10,175 nt of DNA, from contig DATKVN010000080.1 of NCBI GenBank assembly GCA_035530055.1, positions 1 to 10,175 of the forward strand, written 5' to 3'. Below the pieces are notes generated by a model. That model made no database searches and was not told the DNA's origin. It saw only the letters and a list, made by a program, of their open reading frames with translations. Positions 5,737 through 10,175 of this stretch are shown in pieces. This DNA comes from a bacterium. Lineage in GTDB: Bacteria > UBA6262 > WVXT01. Within the stretch, counting starts at the first letter, position 1. The number at the start of each line of letters is the position of its first letter. Position numbers and translations under genes: made by a program.

Positions 5737-6597
5737 TCAGTTTATCTGTTTTATCCTGTTCCAGAGGATTTTTATTTTTTGAGTTACTTTATTGTCTCTC
5801 CCCTCCACAACAGGAATGCCTTTAACCAATGTTTCAGTAACAGCCTGGTCAAAAGGTATTTCTCCTCCAATTTCTATGTTCGAGTCGAGGCAATATTTTT
5901 CTATAGCTCTTGAATTTTCAAGATTTAAATCATACTTATTTATACATACATATGTTTTCACCCCAAAATGGTGGGCAACTTTACAAACCCTTTCCATATC
6001 GTAAATCCCCGAGAGAGTGGGCTCAGTAACTACCAGCGCTAAATCCACACCAGTCAAAGAAGCTATTACTGGACAGCCTATTCCCGGGGGACCATCTATA
6101 ATAACGAAATCCTTCCTCTCCCTTTCAGCAATCAATTTAGCATTTTGCCGAACCATAGTCACCAATTTCCCCGAATTTTCTTCAGCAATGCCCAATTTAG
6201 CATGGACCAGGGGTCCGTATTTTGTGCGGGAAACAAACCACTCTCCTGATAAATTATCTTCCATCTCAATTGCTCCCTCAGGACAGATATAACTACATAC
6301 CCCACAACCTTCACAAGAGATCGGGTCTACAACAAAATTCTCTATAGCGTTAAAACGACATACCTGTTCACACTTTCCACATTCACTACACTTCTCTCTA
6401 TCAATAATTGCTTTCTTCCCACCCTTGAAATCGTGTCTCTGCAAAACTTCTGGATGGAGAAGGAGATGTAAATCTGCTGCATCCACATCGCAGTCTGCCA
6501 TAACTTTACTTTTAGCTAAAGCAGCAAAAGAAGCAGCTATAACTGTTTTTCCCGTGCCACCCTTACCGCTAATAACCACTATCTGTTTCATTTTCAC
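5737..6597 (-). CDS. MinD/ParA-family ATPase with inserted 2x[4Fe-4S] ferredoxin domain (second paralog)
   Basis: The protein has 286 residues from the GTG at 6597. An ATG two codons inside (6591) is equally possible. A deviant Walker A GKGGTGKT (11-18) and DCDVDAADLHL (35-45) mark the MinD/Mrp-type SIMIBI NTPase. A bacterial ferredoxin module interrupts the fold: C70-x2-C73-x2-C76-x3-C80 and C95-x2-C98-x2-C101-x3-C105, enough for two [4Fe-4S] clusters. VIIDGPPGIGCPV is the Walker B region. This architecture recurs beside NifX-fold genes in anaerobes and is thought to act in Fe-S or metal-cofactor assembly or transfer, but the exact client is unknown. It is a diverged paralog of the gene just upstream (58-nt gap). 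The two may work as a heterodimer, since MinD-type ATPases dimerise across their P-loops. It is not a chromosome-partition ParA, because no ParB gene or parS-like site is seen. Confidence 0.93.
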   Translation of the reverse strand: MKMKQIVVISGKGGTGKTVIAASFAALAKSKVMADCDVDAADLHLLLHPEVLQRHDFKGGKKAIIDREKCSECGKCEQVCRFNAIENFVVDPISCEGCGVCSYICPEGAIEMEDNLSGEWFVSRTKYGPLVHAKLGIAEENSGKLVTMVRQNAKLIAERERKDFVIIDGPPGIGCPVIASLTGVDLALVVTEPTLSGIYDMERVCKVAHHFGVKTYVCINKYDLNLENSRAIEKYCLDSNIEIGGEIPFDQAVTETLVKGIPVVEGRDNKVTQKIKILWNRIKQIN

Positions 6598-6655
6598 TTA
6601 TCACTCTCTTTCGTTACTGACTTTCTCCAATGCCACCAAAATCCTAAAGCTCTCC

Positions 6656-7567
6656 TCAGCAGTTTACAATCTTTTTAAATAGTTTTCTAAACTCTTGTAT
6701 ATATTTGGATTTTGCCTCTACGATAGGTATCCCCATTGAATAGGCAATGGCAATCTCTTTGTCAAAAGGAATGTGCATTAACACAGGAATCTTATAATTC
6801 TGGCAGTATTGCTCGACTTTCTCATCCCCTATATCGGCTCGGTTAATTACCACACCAAAAGGGATGTCCAACTTCTTTAATACCTCAATTGCTAAGATTA
6901 AATCATTTAGTCCAAACGGTGTTGGTTCTGTAACCAGGATACAATAATCGCTTCCTTTAATAGCTTCAATTACTGGACAGGAAGTGCCTGGAGGGACATC
7001 AATTATTACAGTTCTGGTGGGGTTTATGTGCTCTTTGACCGCCCTGATTAAAGAGGGCGAAAGAACTTCTCCAATGTTCAGTTTACCATGTATAAATTGT
7101 ATAGCTTTAGATTCTCCGAATTCTATCACACCTATATCTTTATCTACTTCACTGATAGCCTTCTCCGGACAGAGAAGTTTGCATCCTCCGCACCCATGGC
7201 ACAATTCAGGAAAGATCAAAACCTTCCCCTTCACCTCATTAGACACTCTTGTTCCAGTGGTGAGCGAGTTTTCTTTGTCGACCACTGTATCATTTTTTGA
7301 GCGCTTAATGGGGCTAACCACAGCAATAGCATTATAAGCACAAACTTGAGCACATTTACCACATAAATTACATTTAGCTTCATCAACCTGGGGCACAGGA
7401 ATAGAGACAGTCTTTCTACTTTCAATCTTTGGTTTTAAAAATATATGCGCATCCGGCTCTTCTACATCGCAATCCAAAAATTGAACGCCATTTAAAGAAA
7501 GCGCAAGATTAGTAGATACCGTAGTCTTCCCCGTGCCTCCCTTTCCGCTCGCTATGGAAATAATCAT
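6656..7567 (-). CDS. MinD/ParA-family ATPase with inserted 2x[4Fe-4S] ferredoxin domain (first paralog)
   Basis: This 303-residue protein has Walker A GKGGTGKTT at 8-16 and DCDVEEPDAHIF at 32-43. The ferredoxin insert has C66-x2-C69-x2-C72-x3-C76 and C123-x2-C126-x2-C129-x3-C133. The loop between the two cluster motifs is about 46 residues, clearly longer than the 14 in its paralog, and is polar and charged. VIIDVPPGTSCPV is the Walker B region. The ATG (7565-7567) directly follows the stop of the NifX-like gene (TAAATG), so translation is very likely coupled. That coupling suggests the ATPase and the NifX/zinc-ribbon protein are needed in fixed ratio. The likely role is ATP-dependent handling of Fe-S or metal cofactors. 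Confidence 0.93.
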   Translation of the reverse strand: MIISIASGKGGTGKTTVSTNLALSLNGVQFLDCDVEEPDAHIFLKPKIESRKTVSIPVPQVDEAKCNLCGKCAQVCAYNAIAVVSPIKRSKNDTVVDKENSLTTGTRVSNEVKGKVLIFPELCHGCGGCKLLCPEKAISEVDKDIGVIEFGESKAIQFIHGKLNIGEVLSPSLIRAVKEHINPTRTVIIDVPPGTSCPVIEAIKGSDYCILVTEPTPFGLNDLILAIEVLKKLDIPFGVVINRADIGDEKVEQYCQNYKIPVLMHIPFDKEIAIAYSMGIPIVEAKSKYIQEFRKLFKKIVNC

Positions 7568-8140
7568 TTATTCTCTAACCATCCTTGTACCACATTTAGA
7601 GCAATTTACAGAATAGCAAGGAACTCCTGTCTGATGGGGCACTTTCGTCCCACAGCTTGGACATACACATTGAGCAGCGGGTCCAGCACCGGGACGACTA
7701 CCGCCCATTCTGCCTTTGCCACCGCCTCGACCCATCCCTCTTCCTGCTCCCCTACCCGGCCCAGGAGATTGAGAACCTTGCATGCCAAAATGTCCGGGCA
7801 CAGTTGGGCCATCGGTTGATTTAATATCTTCTTTTTTGTATCTTTCGATAGCATCTTTTACCAAGCCCGTTACACCCGTAATAACCTTAATCCCTGCAGC
7901 TTGCAAAGTCTGAAATGCATTGGGACCAACATTTCCAGTCAAAATTGCCTCTACCCCTTTACCGGCAACAAGCTGTGCAGACTGAATCCCTGCGCCGCCG
8001 GTGGCTTGAATGTTCGGATTCTCAATCGCTTCAAACTCTTTTGTTTCAAGGTCGACGATAATAAAATATGGACATCTCCCAAACCTCGGGTCAACCTGAG
8101 CTTCAAGATTATTGCCCTGAGAAGTTACACAAATTTTCAT
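7568..8140 (-). CDS. NifX/NifB-fold protein with Gly-rich linker and C-terminal zinc-ribbon-like domain
   Basis: This 190-residue protein has three parts. Residues 1-110 are a dinitrogenase Fe-Mo cofactor biosynthesis-type domain (PF02579 fold), with VDPRFGRCPYFIIVD (16-30) and AILTGNVGPNAFQTLQAAGI. Residues about 118-155 are a Gly/Arg/Pro-rich, probably disordered linker. Residues about 157-190 hold four or more cysteines in C-x-C-P-S-C-G, then P-H-x2-G-V-P-C, then C-S-K-C-G, a zinc-ribbon or rubredoxin-like knuckle. NifX-fold proteins bind metal-cluster precursors. No nitrogenase genes are in view, so the cofactor here is probably not FeMo-co. The ATG follows GGGAGG and lies 14 nt after the preceding NifX gene. 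Its stop abuts the next ATG. Confidence 0.92.
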   Translation of the reverse strand: MKICVTSQGNNLEAQVDPRFGRCPYFIIVDLETKEFEAIENPNIQATGGAGIQSAQLVAGKGVEAILTGNVGPNAFQTLQAAGIKVITGVTGLVKDAIERYKKEDIKSTDGPTVPGHFGMQGSQSPGPGRGAGRGMGRGGGKGRMGGSRPGAGPAAQCVCPSCGTKVPHQTGVPCYSVNCSKCGTRMVRE

Positions 8141-8154
8141 CTTATCCTCCCTTA

Positions 8155-8535
8155 TCAGGGATTATGTTCGCACTCCGTCTTATCTAAACCATATCCCTTT
8201 CCACTACCGGGTCTACAAAGGCTTTCTCCACCTTTGAGCGTGCCTTTTAAAATTTCGTCTATAACATTATCGACGTTGCCAGTCACTCCTAATATTGTCT
8301 TTATTCCCGCATCAGCAAAAAGTCCTGTTGCTCGCCCACCCATTCCGCCAGCGATAATGTACTCCACTCCTCTCTCCTGTAAAAATTGAGGCAAAAAACC
8401 TGGATGGTGTCCTGGATTGTCAATAACTTCTTTTTTGACCAATTTGTCTCCTTCAATTTCTACAATGGTGAAAGAAGGACACCGTCCGAAATGTGGAGAT
8501 ACAAAATTACCATCGGTAGATATCGCTATCTTCAT
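8155..8535 (-). CDS. NifX/NifB-fold protein (single domain)
   Basis: This 126-residue protein is a stand-alone dinitrogenase iron-molybdenum cofactor biosynthesis-type domain. It shows VSPHFGRCPSFTIVEIEG (12-29), IDNPGHHPG (38-46) with paired His, YIIAGGMGGRA and AGIKTILGVTGNVDNVI. A short polar tail ends in CEHNP. The conserved His/Cys positions are those used by the family for metal-cluster binding. AAGGAGG lies about 9 nt before the ATG. It shares the fold with its downstream neighbour but lacks the zinc-ribbon tail, so the two are probably paralogs from a tandem duplication. An 80-nt gap with a strong hairpin separates it from the DUF5320 gene. Confidence 0.93.
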   Translation of the reverse strand: MKIAISTDGNFVSPHFGRCPSFTIVEIEGDKLVKKEVIDNPGHHPGFLPQFLQERGVEYIIAGGMGGRATGLFADAGIKTILGVTGNVDNVIDEILKGTLKGGESLCRPGSGKGYGLDKTECEHNP

Positions 8536-8570
8536 TCTGCTAAACCTCCTTCGGTAACCACAAACCTTAC

Positions 8571-8611
8571 CAGGAAGAGGATACTTAGCTAGCGTCGGTA
8601 TCCCCTTCCTG
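8571..8611 (-). promoter_or_regulatory. Strong intercistronic stem-loop between the DUF5320 and NifX genes
   Basis: On the minus strand CAGGAAGGGGATAC pairs with GTATCCTCTTCCTG, giving a 14-bp stem with one G-U pair and a 13-nt loop. No T-run follows, so it is not a standard terminator. It begins only a few bases after the DUF5320 stop and ends about 35 nt before the next ATG. A role in mRNA processing or stability, or in setting different levels of the two proteins, is plausible. Confidence 0.7.
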
Positions 8612-8615
8612 TATC

Positions 8616-9053
8616 TTATTTCTTCTCCTCAGTGGCTGCCTCTTCTAATGTGCTGATGCGTTCATTAATGGACTGGAGTTCTTCCTGCATAGCTTTGGCT
8701 TGCTCTTTAAGCATATCCGCCTCTTGCTGGGGATTCATTTCTGAACCATATGGGTTCCCATAAGGTGCTCCATAAGGTGCTCCATAGGGTGCTCCATAAT
8801 AACTTCCTTCATAAGGAACTCCGTAGAAACCTGCTCCGTAGCCACGGCCCCAGCCAAACCCAAAACCGCGTCCCCAACCACGGCCACGACCACCACCAAA
8901 CCAACCTCTACCCCAGCCACGGCCAAAACCAAATCCACCCCTTCCAGGAATTGGGTTAGCATAGCCTGGCCCAGGGTAACCAGCACAAAATCCCGCAGCT
9001 CGACCTGTCATTGGTCCCATTCCCAAAGGACCCGTTCCATCTCCTCCTGGCAT
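8616..9053 (-). CDS. DUF5320 family Gly/Arg/Trp-rich protein with C-terminal coiled coil
   Basis: This 145-residue protein starts at ATG 9051-9053, chosen because AAAGGAGGTGAG lies 4 nt upstream and because the sequence then opens with the family hallmark MPGGDGTGPLGMGPMTGRAA. An earlier in-frame ATG at 9107 has no such site and would overlap the fur gene. The middle (about 37-72) is a run of GRGWGRG/GFGF repeats, followed by four PYG repeats (about 85-105) and a Glu/Lys/Gln-rich coiled-coil helix (about 110-145). Such proteins are regularly found beside NifX-fold and ferredoxin-MinD genes. Their function is unknown to me. The low-complexity, probably disordered body plus coiled coil suggests a scaffold or self-assembling protein, which is inference. 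One Cys (C22) lies in the conserved N-terminal block. Confidence 0.9.
   Translation of the reverse strand: MPGGDGTGPLGMGPMTGRAAGFCAGYPGPGYANPIPGRGGFGFGRGWGRGWFGGGRGRGWGRGFGFGWGRGYGAGFYGVPYEGSYYGAPYGAPYGAPYGNPYGSEMNPQQEADMLKEQAKAMQEELQSINERISTLEEAATEEKK
8752..8799. repeat. 12-bp in-frame tandem repeat within the DUF5320 gene
   Basis: Three copies of GGTGCTCCATAA (8764-8775, 8776-8787, 8788-8799, the middle one ending in G) are preceded by a degenerate copy at 8752-8763. They encode the P-Y-G-A repeats. Copy number changes by slippage would stay in frame. Confidence 0.85.
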
Positions 9054-9057
9054 AACA

Positions 9058-9069
9058 CTCACCTCCTTT
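9058..9069 (-). promoter_or_regulatory. Ribosome binding site that fixes the DUF5320 start
   Basis: AAAGGAGGTGAG on the minus strand is a full-strength Shine-Dalgarno sequence four bases upstream of ATG 9051-9053. It decides against the longer reading from 9107. Confidence 0.85.
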
Positions 9070-9088
9070 CTATTGAAAGTAATACAAG

Positions 9089-9538
9089 TCATCGACATTT
9101 CTCGCATAATCCATAGAAATGGAGTTGATGCGTATTTATCTTAAAATTATACTTCTTAGACAAAGATTCTTCAATTTTGCTGAGGAGCTTCACCTCTTCA
9201 TTAACGAAATCCGTATAGTCGATTATTCTTCCACATTTCGTACAGACCAGATGGTGATGGTGTCTCCATTGCGGCCCTTGTGATAGTTCGTATCGGCTCC
9301 GGCCATCGCCAAAGTCAAATTTGTGAATGATTCCCATCTGTTCCAGCAAGTCCAAGGTTCGATAAACAGTAGTTAAGCCAATCCCCGGATAAGTTCTGTG
9401 CGCTGCCAAATAGATATCTTCTGCACTCAGGTGTTTCGAACTCCGATTGAGAAGATCAAGAATGGCTTGTCGAGGAATGGTCATTTTACATCCCCAACCC
9501 CGAAGCTTACCATGCCACCAAGGTGGTCCTCCTAGCAT
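9089..9538 (-). CDS. fur: Fur-family metal-responsive transcriptional regulator
   Basis: This 149-residue protein has an N-terminal winged helix (about 20-85) with recognition segment GIGLTTVYRTLDLLEQMG (52-69), then the metal-binding/dimerisation domain with WRHHHHLVCTKCGRIIDY (91-108; H93-H96, C99-x2-C102) and C145-x2-C148 at the C-terminus. The two CxxC pairs form the structural zinc site of the family, and the His cluster belongs to the regulatory site. The N-terminus PPWWHGKLRGWGCKMT is a Trp-rich extension seen in a subset of Fur proteins. AGGAGG lies 6 nt before the ATG. It heads the Fe-S gene run and has a Fur box over its own transcription start, so it is probably autoregulated. The nearby feoB favours iron as the metal. 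A PerR- or Zur-type specificity cannot be excluded from the sequence. Confidence 0.93.
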   Translation of the reverse strand: MLGGPPWWHGKLRGWGCKMTIPRQAILDLLNRSSKHLSAEDIYLAAHRTYPGIGLTTVYRTLDLLEQMGIIHKFDFGDGRSRYELSQGPQWRHHHHLVCTKCGRIIDYTDFVNEEVKLLSKIEESLSKKYNFKINTHQLHFYGLCEKCR

Positions 9539-9554
9539 TATTTCCCTCCTAAAT

Positions 9555-9573
9555 GATATTGATAACCATTTCC
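9555..9573. promoter_or_regulatory. Fur box overlapping the fur transcription start
   Basis: GATATTGATAACCATTTCC matches the classical 19-bp Fur box GATAATGATAATCATTATC at 15 of 19 positions. It lies from about +1 to +19 relative to the promoter at 9580-9608, where a bound repressor would block transcription. Confidence 0.75.
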
Positions 9574-9579
9574 ATTTAT

Positions 9580-9608
9580 ATTATACCTTAACCCTTGTTT
9601 CTTGTCAA
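9580..9608 (-). promoter_or_regulatory. Consensus sigma70-type promoter of the fur-led gene run
   Basis: On the minus strand, TTGACA (9603-9608) and TATAAT (9580-9585) both match the consensus fully, with an ideal 17-bp spacer. The start would be near 9573, about 35 nt before the fur ATG at 9538. The -35 is embedded in the palindrome-like CTTGACAAG. A promoter this strong usually needs a repressor, which fits the Fur box just downstream. Confidence 0.9.
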
Positions 9609-9661
9609 GTGTTTTTTTCGGAAAAAAAAGGGGACAGGCTACTTTTTCAGGCTAGCACTTC

Positions 9662-10175
9662 TTAGAGGATGAGATTAAGCAGTCCGCCGACGAGAATTGC
9701 AGAAAATATCATAATTACTGCTGACTTTGCCATATCTCTTACTCCCAGTTCCTTCACTAATACGGCAAACGTTGCTGCGCAGGGAAAATACATAGCTAAG
9801 ACTACACTGGCGATTACCAGTTGTTTCAGAGTCAACCCCATCGGAACGAGCATGCCTATAGCTACATCCTTTCTTAAAAATCCAACGAGTAACGAAGCCA
9901 CCGCACCTGAGGGAAGCCCAAGGATATTTTTTATCACCGGACCTGTTAACTTGCTTAAGAAATCTATAATTCCAAGCGAATACAAGATGTTCACAATAAA
10001 TACCCCTAAGAGCATAAAAGGTATTGCTTCTTTCAAGAATCCTTTAACACGCATCCAGAGCTTCTTTGCCAGCGCCCCAAAATAAGGAATTCGATAAGGT
10101 GGTATCTCCACGAATATTTCCGGACTTTCTCCTTTCAATAAACGATTCATCAAAACCCCAATCACAAGCCAGACT
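9662..10175 (-). CDS. feoB: Ferrous iron transport protein B, C-terminal part (partial at window edge)
   Basis: The reading frame is open to the last base of the window, so this is the C-terminal 170 residues of a longer protein. Full FeoB proteins are usually 600-800 residues. The visible part starts in a membrane span and gives the conserved IPPYRIP segment, then a run of transmembrane helices with the Gate/Fe-core signatures GFLRKDVAIGMLVP and YFPCAATFAVL, the latter with the conserved membrane Cys. It ends with the last span (SAVIMIFSAILVGGLLNLIL) and TAA at 9662-9664. FeoB imports Fe2+ across the inner membrane, with its N-terminal GTPase domain outside this window. No T-tailed hairpin is seen between it and the fur promoter. 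Only AT runs lie at 9612-9629, so some read-through into fur is possible. Confidence 0.95.
   Translation of the reverse strand, partial: VWLVIGVLMNRLLKGESPEIFVEIPPYRIPYFGALAKKLWMRVKGFLKEAIPFMLLGVFIVNILYSLGIIDFLSKLTGPVIKNILGLPSGAVASLLVGFLRKDVAIGMLVPMGLTLKQLVIASVVLAMYFPCAATFAVLVKELGVRDMAKSAVIMIFSAILVGGLLNLIL

Noticed and set aside
5737-7567. Plasmid/chromosome partition ParA
   Set aside because: Both proteins carry two 4Fe-4S ferredoxin motifs inside the fold, and no ParB gene or parS-like site is nearby.
7568-8535. Evidence for nitrogen fixation
   Set aside because: NifX-fold proteins are widespread in non-diazotrophs. No nifHDK, nifB radical-SAM or nifEN gene is present in the window.
8571-8611. 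Rho-independent terminator
   Set aside because: The stem is strong, but no T-run follows it on either strand in the right place, and the same-strand genes continue.
9054-9107. Longer start for the DUF5320 gene at ATG 9107
   Set aside because: It would overlap the end of fur and has no Shine-Dalgarno. The ATG at 9053 has a perfect one and begins with the family's MPGGDGTGP block.
9610-9650. Terminator after feoB
   Set aside because: A7/A8 and T runs are present, but no GC-rich stem precedes the T-run on the minus strand. AGCCTG occurs as a direct, not inverted, repeat there.
9669-10085. 138-codon plus-strand ORF antisense to feoB
   Set aside because: The minus strand encodes conserved FeoB motifs here. 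The plus ORF has no family features and is a shadow frame.

Overview
This window looks like a chromosomal piece of an uncultured-type anaerobic bacterium. It encodes a bacterial peptide deformylase, strong AGGAGG-type ribosome binding sites and sigma70-like promoters (TTGACA/TATAAT). The gene content is low-potential, iron-sulfur and one-carbon biochemistry: a corrinoid-activator ferredoxin/ATPase, a methyltetrahydrofolate methyltransferase, ferredoxin-MinD ATPases, NifX-fold proteins and FeoB. Base composition is moderate to AT-leaning. The sequence alone does not support a narrower taxon. Every convincing gene lies on the minus strand, so transcription runs from high to low coordinates.

Region A (10175 to 9662): the C-terminal end of the ferrous-iron transporter FeoB, cut by the window edge. 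Region B (about 9610 to 3582): a long, tightly packed run of nine genes. It starts at a textbook promoter (TTGACA-17-TATAAT) with a good Fur box over the transcription start. The order is fur-family regulator, DUF5320 Gly/Arg/Trp-rich protein, two NifX/NifB-fold proteins (the second with a zinc-ribbon-like tail), two paralogous MinD/ParA-type ATPases each carrying a double [4Fe-4S] ferredoxin insert, a DUF89 metal-dependent phosphatase, peptide deformylase, and an unrecognised polytopic membrane protein. That last protein is internally duplicated around HxxH and CxxSDI motifs. A weak internal promoter may also serve def. The first six genes read as an iron-responsive Fe-S or metal-cofactor handling module. 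Whether the last three belong functionally or are only co-transcribed is open.

Region C (3581 to 3221): non-coding and repeat-rich. It holds a bipartite double-hairpin repeat, a 111-bp inverted-repeat element whose hairpins share a TTTATG loop, a C8T7 homopolymer run and a promoter. Region D (3220 to 2412): a two-gene unit made of a 43-residue single-span membrane protein and a DUF1097-type membrane protein, closed by a clear intrinsic terminator. Region E (2400 to 1): a pterin-binding methyltransferase of the AcsE/MtgA type, then two tandem copies of the double-hairpin repeat, then the N-terminal three quarters of a RACo-type reductive activator of corrinoid proteins, which runs off the left edge. 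These last two genes point to corrinoid-dependent methyl transfer, as in the Wood-Ljungdahl pathway or O/N-demethylation.
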